Part shown: piece by piece, positions 36,455-49,000 of the stretch | How positions within the stretch are numbered: position 1 is the stretch's first letter | Layout: each line of letters begins with the position of its first letter | Program-made: the position numbers and the translations under genes | The notes under the pieces: generated by a model | Seen by the model: only the letters and a program-made list of their open reading frames with translations | Told to the model about the DNA's origin: nothing | Databases searched by the model: none | Source: Crotophaga sulcirostris | Taxonomy: Eukaryota; Chordata; Aves; Cuculiformes; Crotophagidae | Assembly: GCA_013397455.1 (NCBI GenBank) | Contig: VYZB01000036.1 | Coordinates: 1,881,804-1,945,803, forward strand | DNA length: 64,000 nt | Reading direction: 5' to 3'

Positions 36455-39417
36455 AGAGATTCATAACAGTACAATTACTGTAGTAGGGGTTTTTTCTTTC
36501 TGTAATAAGCAGCAGTCTTTCTTTGATGGGTGGATCAGCACTGGAAGGTTCACTTAGAAAATAACACCAGTGATAACAAAAAATTTTAATGACAATTCTC
36601 GCTGTGGTGTTTTGATTTAGCCATTAACCCAATCTGAGATCAGTCTTCCTAAGGTGTATGTAGGCAGAGTCTTCACAGGGGTTGGAATTCTTTGAGATGA
36701 GTGAAGAAAAATTGTTAGACTTTGTAGGTTGTTCAGATCTGATCCATTTCCCTCAATTGAATGTCTAGAAGATTTGCTTTTGATTCTTCTCTTCCGTAAT
36801 CACAAACCAATTTATTACAAGGAAAGGCAGAGAGCAAGAACTTCTTTCTTATTATTCTGTATTACTCAAAAACAAGTCATAATATAAAAGGAGGTGTGGT
36901 TCAGTGCATGATACTTTCTCTTGTACTTTTTTTTGTGCAATTTGTGAGTACCCGAAAGCTGTTTGTTGTTAGTTCTTCACTTTATTCTCCTATGTTCTTT
37001 TAGCAATTCATGCTAGGGCATGTTACTCCCTTTCAGGTTATTCATGTGTTATTTATTGCATGAATTTAGGGAGGTTCCTAGAAGCTTATGTGAAGTAAAG
37101 GCACAGTCTCAAACTATATCTCTTGACAGGTGCCCACATTAAAAAAAATTTCCACATATTTGGCAGCTGGAGGTCAGTCATAAAAGCTTCATGGGAGAAT
37201 GAATTTGAACTTCCTTTTAGGTCAGGGTCTGTGTACTTTCATACATCAAAACACTGTAGCTTTCTGCTATTCTTGCTAAAAGATAATAAAAGGCTTCATT
37301 TTTTAGAATAACCAGACCTGTGTTTTTCATAAGCACTAGTACCTTAAGATCCTTTACAAGGCTTTCAACATCCAGGACATGGAATACATTGAAATGATTA
37401 AAGTATCCAGTCAATTACTGCTGAGAAAAAGATATCTAATAAGAACAGATTTATAAAGTGATTAGAGAATTTAGTTTGCAGATGTCTGTGCATTCTTGAT
37501 ACTATCATGTTTTAATATGATTGTGAACAATGTTAAGGACAACAAGGGAGGTTAAATCAGCGTCAGCCTATGAGGTGCTGAAATAGTTTGCCTTGAACTG
37601 CAGTGGTTGTTGGCTCTCTTCAGCACAGCTATACAATGCTTCCTCCTCCATCCCTGACACACTGCTAACCACTATCCAACAGAGAAGTAAAGATTTCAGA
37701 AATATTTTCTGAATTAACTTTTATTTGAATGAATTACCAGCCTTTGTTTTTGAGGAAGCTTTGTATGTTAATGCTTTCTTGGAAACCATTTTCTAGACAG
37801 CACAAGGAATAGAAAGTCAGTGTTCTTGCATTCCATACTAGACCCAAGTTTTATATGAAAAGTTGTCAAAACAAACCTTCAGTCTAATCCGTTTTCTTTT
37901 TGAGTCACTTTTTGCACCCAGTTTTTGCAGAGTCCTGACTTTCATTTCCTCCGACTTCAGTTTACAGCCCATCACACGAGTAATGAGGAAGAGAACAAAA
38001 TCACATGCCCAGAGTTTTTAAGCTCCTCTAGCTGTATTGTAGTTTATTTTGTCTCCAGGACAAATGTTATGAATAACTTGAGTACAGTCTATGCTGGGTG
38101 GGGTGGGGTTTTTTCCAAATTCTGAAAAAAAAAAAATGAGAGTGAAAAGATATAATTGGGCATTAAAAAGAAAAGCTGATCTCCGTCTTCTCTTCCCAGA
38201 GAAGCTGTAGACTATCAGCTAGAGTGCAGTAAATTAGAAATATCTTTCCTGAGTACTAAAAAACCCTAAATAAACATTTGTAAGTTGCATTATAAATAAT
38301 CTCAGTACTTTTCCCCATTTTAAGCAAAAATGGGTTTTCATTTGAAATTTATCAATTTTATCTCATAGAAAACTTATGAGATAAAAAAATAATAAAATTG
38401 CATTTAATGACAGAATGGGATTCAGAGTGCATATATGTTCTGAGTATCCGCAGGCTTCCAAAACAGAGGTTACAATAGGAGACATACTAAGTTTCACAGC
38501 TGACATATTAAGCTTTTATGAGTGGGGATAACAAAGAATGGGAATGCTGTACAACACAGGATTTGCCTGAGGAAAAAAAAAATCACAGGCAGAATATGGA
38601 CAATTTGTCAAAAAATGTGTGGCAATGGTAGAACTGTTATAGTCACATTCAGTACATCTACTTAAGAATATAATGAAATTGCAAAAGATGTAGACATGGT
38701 TGGATTTTAAACCCTGCAGCACTGAATGTGCCCTTGCCATCCAACCCCTTTTAAAGAGCATTTGATCTGCTAGGAATAATATAGTGCTGAGAACCCTTTG
38801 GCCTGTTTCAGCTTTTACTGTGCCCAATAATATTTTGCAATTAGATGCACTTTGGAAATAAATGAATGGCAGGATGAAGCACAAAACTTCCTCAAACTTC
38901 TAGTCCCAGAGTACCTCCCATGTAGGTAACTCTGCAGCAGTAGAAAACAGCATTTCCTACCTCTCCACATGTTCCTCTGGCCACATTGGATTGCAGCAGG
39001 TAAACCAGAAGATTAATCTGAATTCCATACACATGGTGCCTTTTTTGCAAATGCCTCTCCTGAGTGAAATGAAAATGCATTTAGCAAAAGCACAGGATTG
39101 GGACCAGGTAGTCCAAAGTCTGCCACATTTTTCTTCCCTTGAGACAAATACCCTAGGGGTAAGGATAATCCTCTTAATGGTTCTGGCCTGGAGAGGACTA
39201 TTGATGCAACTTACTTTAATCATTAGACTTTATATGAATAAGTTAGGAGACCATTTTCTATATGCAGTCAGTGGAGAGAGATGGACTGCTCTAAGGGGTG
39301 ATGCAGATACGTCCAATATGACTTCAGGCACTTAACTGAATCACCCTAACCAGTGGAGAATTAGGTATCTAATCTCCAGAAGGAAACTTGGATTGCAGGG
39401 ACTTTTTCTCACAAGTG

Positions 39418-39475
39418 TTTTTTTGTCTCTCTCCCCTTTTTCCTCTCTCCTTTCTCCCTCTCTCTTTCTCCTCTA
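39418..39475 (+). repeat. Polypyrimidine tract
   Basis: A run of T and C about 58 bases long, interrupted by a single G near its left end and by one A near its right end. Such tracts can adopt triplex DNA structures; no function is implied here. Confidence 0.9.
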
Positions 39476-42400
39476 CTTTGATTAGTTAAGGGAAATAAGA
39501 CAGCTTTGCTTTCTGATTGACCCATCTTGGTTAAGTGCCTAAGTCAGATGAAATAAAATCAGGTATAGACCCCTAACTTGGAGATCTAAAAGTAGATGCT
39601 GGAAGTAAACAGTGTAAATACCTGCCGTACTAGCATGTGATAAACATGAGCTCCTCATGTATTAAGGAAATATTGCTCTGTTATTGTCTTTGGCCATCTG
39701 CACAAACGAGTCTTCATAAATATTCTCAATTAATGTATTTATCGCCTAGCTAAATTAGCAGCACTTTTTATGATTGGAATATTTCAGCCAGCAGCTGAGC
39801 TCTTTGTACTGTGTGTTCCTTTGTAACAGATAGTCTATCGCTACGTTATTGCATCAAGGAAATCGGAGACTCAGTTGTGCTGTAAATATAAACAGAATTA
39901 ATACCAGCAACACAGATCTTGGAAAGCTTTAAAACCAGACAGGGTGGTTAGCCATTGTCACAGAGCCCAGGAAGATGGTGGGATATGTGGCAATGCGAAT
40001 TAGTGCTCAGCTATGTGGAGTCTGGCCTACCCTTAGCCAATACTTCAATGACCTTCAGTGTTCACCACTTAGACAGTAAACGTGAACAATGTAGTTTCTT
40101 TAAATAATAGAATTGGACATCTGAATCTGGGCGGTCAAATTTAAAATTTAGAAGCGCAGTGCTGCCTAATTATCCATGAAGCCAGGCTGCAGCCAGTGAA
40201 ATGCCTTCAGAGGTCTACTGCAGTACCCAAGACCGGAATCCAACCTTACATAATATCACACAAAGGAAGCAGAAGTAGTAGGCTGGAAGCAATGCAAGAA
40301 AGAATGAGAGTGTGCTGAGTTAGTGATAAATTCGTAACATATTTTGTCCTTAATGAAAACATAACTACTTTGTGAAATAGTAGGGGGAAAAAAATGAAGC
40401 AATGCAAGGGGAAAAGGTTATATGTCTAGATTTTTGTGTGTGAAAGTATGTGTGGTATGTTCTCAGGGTGACTACAAGAATTTAAGTGCATTTTGAGTTG
40501 TGTGGCTCCAACATTAAAAGCTTGTTTTGCTTCATAAAACTTATAAATCTGCTCCATCTAGTTAGGAATGTTCTTGACTCCTTTACATAGAGCCCATGGC
40601 TAGAATTTATGCTCTTCTCCAGGTCATTCAAAAAAATTCCGTCACTGTGGAGGTAGCATTAGAAAGAGCTTCTCTGCTGTTCCTAACTGCAGCATGATGT
40701 GTGGTAGAGAGTTGCTTCCTGTCTCCTGAGCCAATCTTCCAAAAAATTTGTGACTGAGAATGGCATCAGTGAAGATTCAATCTTTGAAAAAGGGAAAACC
40801 TTCTAGCTTGGAAAGGTTTACGGTGAGTACTGATAGTTTGGATAAGCATTTGATTTTTGTCACAAAATATTAATTATACTGAACGTAGTTTCAAGTGCTT
40901 CAGCTTTACTGAGTTTCAGAGGGGTTTTGAAGCATATCTAGAAGCTGAGCCTGAGAGGTTACTGGGTTTGCCTCTGCATACTCTTCACTTTCATGTTTTC
41001 CCATTAGTTATTCATCTCCGCTTATCATGATGGCACCTCATCCACCCCGCACTGCCACGTGTCGTGACACTTATGGCAAAATTAGCCCTACCATTTCTCT
41101 TGCAGCAGACCAGTAATTGAGGTCAACTCTGAGCAAATTAATCTTTTGTCACTTCTGCCCTGCCTCACTACAAGTGTATACACATACATTCATTTATCCT
41201 GTGTGTTGCTAATGCTCTCTCCCTCTCCTCCATAAGCCAAAAGTAATGGATAAATTAACAAGCGACAAAATTTGGAAGTTTGCAAAATCATGTGAAGCAT
41301 ACTGATGTGAAAATTGTGGAGAAAACTTCAACATGAAAACAAAACCTCACTTTCACATGGGTGAAACTGAAACATTGCTTTGGATTGCTGTATTGCAGCT
41401 AGCTCCCCTATGGTAGTTTATTCTTCCTAGTGGTTCACCCCTGAGATCTGATGGGCAAAGAAAAAGTCCTAAGCAAGCAAATGTCTACACAGAGCCGCTC
41501 ATAGCCACGATAGAATAACTCACCATTGGAAAATACCCAGTTGAAATAAAAAAAAAAGAAATTCTATTTTGAAAATTATATAATTGCTAAAATTATAAGT
41601 AATTCCACAGGGTGGAGTCACTCTAGACAAAGGCTCACACAGTTGTCCTTGCTATGGAAATTAATTTGGCCCTGCCCAAACAAGGCCATTCTGGAGTCGC
41701 CGATGAGAACCCCGTGAACACCAAACTGCAGAAGGTAAAAGAGTCCAAGATACTCCTGCCAACCCCATCACCATTCCCAATGTAATAACAGAGTAAAAAT
41801 GAAGAGAGAGAGCAATGGTAAGGCCCCATGTAACTGTTCCTTTTTGATGAAAAAAACAGGGGGAAGGAGACCTTAAATAATTCACAGTATAGCTACTAAA
41901 TGTATGCCACAGCAACACGGGTTTTATGACTCCCATCTTGCACTTTCACGATCCACGCAAGCTTCTTTGTTTAAAAACTTAAAAAACATGTTACTTCTAG
42001 TATGTTTATTGGTAGGCAAGCTTCTATTTCACTGTGGTCAAATTCCAAACTAGATAATTACAGCCTGTCTGCTGAAAACTCCCACCATAATTTCATTTGG
42101 CTCTAGTGTTCTAAACTACTGCGCGGAATAGCTGCACACTAAAGAGCTTCCCTGTAAAAATGGGCAAAGCTATTACACACGCCAGCAAAAGAAGCTCCCT
42201 GATCTGTTTTAGAGTTTGAAAGTACTTCAGATTTTACGTGGGTGAAAGATGGAGTTACCAATAAAAGACGTGATGTATGCAGAGGCGTGTGTGTACATAT
42301 AGACAAATGTATATTGAACTTATCAAATATAATGTATGGTCTACATGAAAGCGATGTTTTAGGAAAAAAAATGGATTTTACCACAGTAAAATATCTGTAT

Positions 42401-43199
42401 TTGAAGAGGTAGGGGATCAGGAAAATACGTGCTTTTCATTATTTTCTCATTGTTCTCTCTACAAAGACTCATGGACTATGGTCTCTCTAGAAATCAGCTA
42501 TTCCACCCATACCCACTCCGTGTACCAGCCGTGAATTTCATACTCATCACACGCTTTCCCAAGAAATTGTCTGGATTAAGCTTTGTTGATAGATGTCACA
42601 ATATCTCACAGTAAAAGGCCACAGTATGTGTTGTAAATAGCTGTAAGACTAGGTTTTGCAGATATTTTTCTTTTTATACTAGACTGGGAGCTCTGTCAAA
42701 TGAAATGGCCTGAAGTTCACTGCTTCTGTACGGCTTATCAAGCTGAACAAATCAACTGGATACAAATATTCTCACTGCATTTATCAAGACATGCAATTGA
42801 GCAATAAAGCAAATTTTGGTCATGAGAAGGTACATTTTTTATGGCCTTTAGATACAGCAACAGCTGCAGGAAAAGGGCTTCTCAGTTACTCAGCACAGTT
42901 CATCCTCAGGAACCTAAAAAGGAAATCTCATCCTCGGATCTTACTCGTGGTTACCTGCTCCCTTGACGATATCTGTGCACTCTGTTCACACAATACAGCC
43001 ATTCTCTTCCAGCTGATGAACTCTGGGTGTATCTATGTCAAACAGCAAAGTATTTTGATTGCAACACAGGTCTTTGAACTAAAATTCCAGAGGAATGTTG
43101 GCACAGGACTAACAATACTGAGCAATTAGCTTAAGTGCTCTCCCACTGAAATGTAATCACTCTCCACAATAAACCAGCTCCTACTCAAAAGAGCAAAGA

Positions 43200-43640
43200 G
43201 AAGGTGATTTTGGCCAGAAGTCACCTGGTAGGGGGTCTACGAAAGCCTCACTGGGCTGGACTAAATAGGTGTCGCATTTGCCCTCTGGTGAATAGGTGTG
43301 AATGAGCCCTCCCCGGCTCCCAGGCAGCGACCAAAATGCATGAGGGAGTCTCCTGGCTTCCCCGTAGAGGTGTGGAACCTCTTACCGTTTCCCCTCTGAG
43401 TAAAAGTAGAAGACCCAGAAATATTGCACAAAACTTGTTCACTCCTGCATTCTGCAAATCTCCTCAGCCTCTGGGCACGTTGGTGTTTCCCGGGGGAGAC
43501 AGGACTCCCAGAAGCACTGCAGCTCTCCGAGTGGCTCCAAGGGGAGCCCGAGGCTGGAAACCTGATCTAGAACTGCACAGAAAGGAGAAACTCAAAGAAC
43601 CTTGGGTGGTCATGTCTGGATAACAAGCTGGTGAGCAGTC
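43200..43640. other. GC- and CpG-enriched patch of unknown nature
   Basis: This 440-base stretch stands out against the AT-rich surroundings, with roughly a dozen CpG dinucleotides where the neighbours have few. It carries an imperfect repeat of about 22 bases ('aaataggtgtcgcatttgccctc' type and 'gaataggtgtgaatgagccctc') at about 43263-43314. A 95-codon plus-strand frame (43336-43623) runs through it without a recognisable domain. It may be an old LTR or other GC-rich insertion, or a minor promoter; I cannot decide. Confidence 0.35.
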
Positions 43641-44769
43641 AACCGGGGCACCCTTTGCTGCATTTTGTCATGCTGCTTCCTTTCCCATCCATACACTCAA
43701 AATTAACGTGAGGCTACACTAGATACCGGCAAAGATGGAACATTATTACATCATACTAGATGTTGAAAATGTGCTGATACCTTCCTATCCAGACAAAGTC
43801 TTTGATGAGAAAAAAGCTGTTGTAAGGGTTTTAGTGACACAAGCTGAGAGGTAAAGTTACACTTTACACTTTACCAGGTCCACGTTACACTTCTTGGCAG
43901 CGGTGCTTACATCAGAAACTCTCACATAAAAGATCTCTCTCAATACTGCCTGGAAGATGAGGGTGGTTGGGCCGTGCAAAAGACAAGTAAATAGCAAAAA
44001 TTCCCAAATAACAACAGTCATAAAAACCTCTTGCTTTTGACCTGGAATAGTTTCCCTGGTGATACACCTGAGAGGATGCTATTAGCTGCAGAGAGGGCCA
44101 GCTGAAAGGGTGAAAGGGATCCTTCCTCCAGCCGCCTTGCTTTAGAGAAAAGGGCAGTCAGCACCATGCTCTAAGCAGATCTGCACAAAGGCCAACAGAG
44201 CAAGTGCTAACCAGCCTAACAAATGAGAAATGGGGAGTGATAAACAGGACCTATGAGAGAAATGCACAGATCTTGACATTAAGCAAGAGACAAATGCCTG
44301 AAAATGACTTCCCAGTTAACTCTACAGAAGCTAAATTGGAGTCTACATCCTGTATATTGCCTCTCCAGTTTCTTTCAAGAGGCATGTCCAGGTGATTCAG
44401 ATGTTCACCAGACCCCTGCATGCCTGTCTCTAATCTATCCCCTTACACTGAAACAGGATTAACAGTAATTTGAACATTCATGACAGATGTTTCTTTAATT
44501 CCTTAACAATAGCAATTCTACAACCTCCCTGTAACCTGCTCTAGTCATCATTATCCTAACAAAAAACAAGACAGCAACTGGCAAAAACAGTCCTTGCTAC
44601 ATAACTGAGTCTTTTTGATGCAAATGAAATGCAGTAGTGCTTGCCCTGTGCTTAGCAGAAATGGAAAAAAACATGATTACTATTTTATTTTGTAGAATGA
44701 TCTCTTGGTGTCAATATATCATTAAATTCTTATAGTGTCCTCACAACCTGTTTTCTTCACTATCAGAAA
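43641..44769. other. Unassigned noncoding stretch
   Basis: No gene or repeat recognised. A small run of 'ttacac/tttacac' units occurs at 43857-43880. Confidence 0.55.
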
Positions 44770-45800
44770 TCTGTTCCCTCAGACCATTTTTTCTAAACCC
44801 ATACTATTTATGTAGTTCCTCTCTGAACTTTCTTCAGCCATCCTAATTTAAAATGTAGGACCCAAGCTCCACATGTTCCCTCAGATGAGGTTTTCTGATG
44901 TCCAAGAATAAAGCACAACAGTCTTAATATCTGCTTGTAATTACCCCCTTGCTGATTCTGCTGCCTCTTGCTGTTGTGCGTTTGTCAGCTACTCACTACC
45001 CATAACACTTTGTCCTTCTCTTCATTGAATTTCTTTTTACTGTCTTGAACTATTTTCTCCTGTTTACCAGGTCATGTTGAATTTTGATCTTGCCTTCCAC
45101 AGTGTATGCAATCCTTTCCATCATGTTGTAACCTATATAGGTTTCCTCCCTACCTCATCATGCAGTGCTGATGAAAATAGCAGAGGACTAGGACCATTCT
45201 TGCCTCCCAGACTGAGAAGAAACCATTGGTTAACTTCTCTGAATGCAGCTTTTCAACCTTCTGTGTAACAGAAGTTGTCTATCTTAATCCTGTTTCCCTG
45301 AGTTGTCACTCACACAATCCTGCATCAAAATTAATTCTAAAATCAAGATATAATATACTATTTCTATTGCTTCCTCTTATCCTTAAGCTGGTTAGCCTGT
45401 CAAGAAAGGAAGTTTGATTGATTTAACATTATATGAGTGTTGATAAATGCTTGTTGGCTGTTTTTACAGATCTAGGGGCCTGAAATTATTAATAATTTGC
45501 TCAGATATCTTTCTTTTAACTTTTAAAATGTATATTTTTTAATCCATTCTTTCCCTCTCCACTGTTCCTAGCTGTTCTTCTTTTATATAGTCAATAATTT
45601 GTGGTCACAGCTCGGGTTTTTTTCAGTGATGAAGACAAACAAAAGCACTGAATGTTTCAGTCTTCCTCCTGTTTTGTGCATTAGTTGCTTACTTCCCCAT
45701 AAATAATGGAACTGCATCTTCTCTAATCATTCTCTTACTTCTAACATAAGGCTATTGATTAATAAAGCTGCGGCGGCATAACAACCTTTTCATGACAATA
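44770..45800 (-). mobile_element. Ancient CR1/L3-type LINE remnant, ORF2 reverse-transcriptase region
   Basis: Read on the minus strand, the blocks appear in the order expected for a CR1/L3-clade LINE. The linker upstream of the RT lies at about 45620-45790 (the antisense 'gtgatgaagacaaacaaaag' phrase is typical). RT motif A lies near 45321-45356, where the translation reads 'LYLDFRINFDAG' against the usual 'YLDFSKAFDTV'. A block resembling 'GLGPVLFNIFIND' lies near 45165-45205, the 'KFNxxKxKVL' block near 45000-45030, and the 'RPHLEYCVQFW' to 'KVQRRATK' block near 44810-44900. Frames are broken throughout, so it is a very old copy, much more decayed than the other CR1 pieces in this window. 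The exact clade name (CR1 or L3) needs a library search. Confidence 0.75.
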
Positions 45801-45879
45801 AATGTTCTGTATTTCTCAGCATTCTATAAAACAAAATTGCTTTAAGCAGAATTTTTCAGTCATTGTGTATTCACCTTGT

Positions 45880-46050
45880 AGTTCAGATGAACTTATCATA
45901 TTTCTCCAGTTTGCTTATGAGAATGTCATGTGAGGCTGTATGAAAAGCTACAATAAAATCAAGAGAGTGTACAGCTTCAACTGCTCCTTCTTTAAAGAGA
46001 TTTTTTACACTCTCATCTATGACAAAATTCTACAATGATCTATTGCAGAT
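45880..46050 (-). mobile_element. Second ancient CR1/L3-type LINE fragment carrying RT motif A
   Basis: On the minus strand 45910-45965 translates to 'LDFIVAFHTASHDILIS', very close to the CR1/L3 consensus 'LDFSKAFDTVSHDILIS'. The first catalytic aspartate is replaced by histidine. Because motif A already occurs at 45321-45356 in the preceding remnant, this must be a separate insertion or a duplicated piece, not a continuation of it. Confidence 0.75.
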
Positions 46051-49000
46051 GTACACCCAAAATTAAGTGTCCAAAAGGAGATAGTGCTTTTAAAGTGATC
46101 CCAACCAGGGATGTTTGAAAGACAGTGCTCCCCCATAGCTTCCACCCCTTCCCCACAGTGCAGTGCAAGTGCTCAGAGCCTTTGCATTCCTCAGTGTTTA
46201 CGCAAATATAATTCTCATTTTTACGTCGGTTGTCATTAGTGGTAAGCAACCCCCATCAAAATAAACAGAGACTCTTAAAGAGAGATGCAAAAAAACCTAT
46301 GCTGAGTCTGCTGCAACCTTGGTAGTTGTAACTCTGCCCATAACGTGCCCACCAGCAGCCTTGCTGCTGTGCAGAAGCAGGATCATGGGCTGTCTATCAG
46401 AGTATGTCCCACCTGGCTCTTGTGCAGCGTCCAGTTATGTGAGGTCTCAGGCATGAATGTATCTATTCATGTAGGTATTTGGCCCCCTCCACTGTAGTGT
46501 TTTCCGCAATGACACTGGGTTAAGGAAGAATCTGGAGAATTGAGGCACGAGGGAAAAAAGCAGCATGGCCACAGCCACGTGGGCTGAGGCCAAGCGGGAA
46601 GACGCTGCAGTCTGGCTTTGTAGTGCCGTCAGCCAGCATTTCCCCAAATGGCCCAGACAGTTTCCACACTTTCTTCCTTCCACTATTCATGTCCAGTGGT
46701 TAAGTTTAAAAGGTTACTGTTGCTGAGACCAGCTCCTTAACTTCATCAGGTCAGTGTTCACGTATTTCCACCACAGCCTAAATACCTAGTTCTGTTGTAT
46801 GAAATAGTCCTTAAAACTAAATACATTTGAAACTGCCAACATCTGTTTTTATTTTCCATTCCTCCTGATTTCTCTGCTCTTCTTACATTTTTCTGCTTTA
46901 TTGTTTTGCTTCACTGTTTTCCCAGTCTATTTGGGTCCTTGCAATCGAATAATTATCCTGTCTTCATCCTCTGGATTTTCTTCAAAATCCTTTTAAATCT
47001 TACCTCACCAAATAACTAGTTCTCTTTTTTTTTTCCTCTCTCCTGTGCTGCTGTCCTCTGCTTTACCTTGTGTTTATTTCCTTTGGCTTATTTTCTTTTT
47101 ACATTTCAAACTTTTCATGCAAGGACAACGCCTGCACGTGTAAAATGCATCATAATTCTATGATGCCATACAAGAAATAGGAATATTAAGACAAGGATGT
47201 TTTTACAATCAAAATAAGCAGAAACTTCTTAACTACACTGTTATAAAAGAGAAACAAACAAACAAACAGACACTATGGCACAACTCTGTGCCAGCACCTA
47301 ACTAGTCCATCTTTTTCTTTCCCCAGTTCAGCGGGCAGTGAACAGCCATGGGAACTGCTTTTTGAGAGGCAGAGTGAAGGCAATGCCTTTGGGAGGCAGA
47401 GATCTACACTTGCTGACATATGACTTGGCTGAAAAAACAAGCTGAGAGATGTGCTGGTTTGAATTATGTTATTTTATTTCACTTTTTTTTTTTTTTGTTA
47501 TCAATGATAATCTTCGGAGCAGCAAGGGAGCAGTTACTCCCTGCTCTGCTTTGTTTTCCCAGCCATTCCACCATTCCACAGGCCCTCCTAGGTTGTCTTC
47601 CAGGCAGAGACCCCCCCCCAGTACCTCCACTTGCAACATTTTACTGAGAGAAGTTGCTTTTAATACAAAGAGTGTATTAACAGTGAATACCTAGTTGGGA
47701 TTGACAGGCTGATTTTGAAGTTGATTATCTTTTGAGAGTGACATTTATTAAGATCAATCCATGAGACATTTCTTGCAATGTGCAGTTTTATGCATAAAGC
47801 CCAAATGTGGATGTCTTCTTACCAATAAATTTGTGTCAACAAAATTAAGAAGGCTTAAAATTCTCGTAAGTGAGAATTTTCTGGCTGTCTGGCCACCTGT
47901 ATATTTTTTTACATGTAGGTTAGGCTACTTAATTTTTTTTTTATTTGACAATGCTTCAACATTTCTTACTTCAGTCTAGATGATCCTTAATTTAGTTTCT
48001 AAGAGATAGTCCTTGAAATAGTGATTGTCTGAAGCGGTAGAATTATCACATACTTTAAATGTCATCTCTGCTGAAATAGTGCAATTAGATCACAACTTAT
48101 GTGGCTTTCCAAAAACCAAGCTTAAAAATCAACCCTAAAGGAGTCATTGTCCAAGAAATTAATATCACTCCTTCCACCCTAATGAAGAACATTGTGGCAG
48201 AATAAATTATTTACTGTGCAGTGCATAGACATCTGAACACTACAAAACTGACTTTATAGGAACATATGAAATAGAGTTTCAAGTTGCAGGAAGTTTTGTT
48301 CAAAATTTCTCTGTAAGGTCTGATTGTCTGTTAAGCAAACCAAAATGTCTTCAGGCAGAGAATTCAAGTCCCTGGTATTTCTTAACAATCAGATGAAGCA
48401 AAACATCGAGGGCAGATCTGCAAGTCTTGCTGTGAAATGCACAGGAATTAATAAAGTCTGTTTGCCTGAAGGAATAGTGAGTGAAAAAGCAATTACAAGT
48501 CACACTACAAAACAACTGGAGCCAGAGTCATGTGCTGTCTAACCGCCTGCTTGGGACTCTTGTTCACTCACAAACCCAGTTCCAGGGATCTTAAGTTCTA
48601 GGTCAAAAACATTGAAGCCATAGAAAGCAAATGTCTGGATCAGAGTAAAGTTATCCAGCAGGTTCAAATCAACTTGAAAAAACAGTGGCTTTGTACCAGT
48701 ACATATTGTAATGCAGATATTATCTGTGCATGCTCCAGTTTTTTGCTCTCCTACTGCTGCCCCTTTCTCCAGTTTTCCTGCCCTTCCCTTCTTACTTCAG
48801 CAAAAGGTCATTTGCCCTATCTGATTTTTGTTTCATTTACATGCAAATTCAGGATCTGTCTCTTTGGATATTTACTAGAACTGAAACTTTCATATCATGC
48901 ACCATATCTCACCTCCAGATTTTGATTTTGCTATAAATTCCAGCACCTGATGGGACAACGCAGCACCATTAGTCCCAGGATTTTGTTCTGCTATGAAACT

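Larger units (their letters stand above)
29171..43199. other. Unassigned noncoding stretch
   Basis: About 14 kb without a recognised gene or LINE. It contains the dispersed phrase at 29696-29744, microsatellite-like tracts (31379-31394, 32502-32565, 39418-39475), short tandem duplications (33322-33343, 36430-36454) and a perfect 10-bp hairpin (33515-33540). The region around 39690-39900 has the look of a conserved enhancer but this cannot be shown from one sequence. Open frames of up to about 120 codons (38516-38884, 38991-39335) carry no domain signature. Confidence 0.6.
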
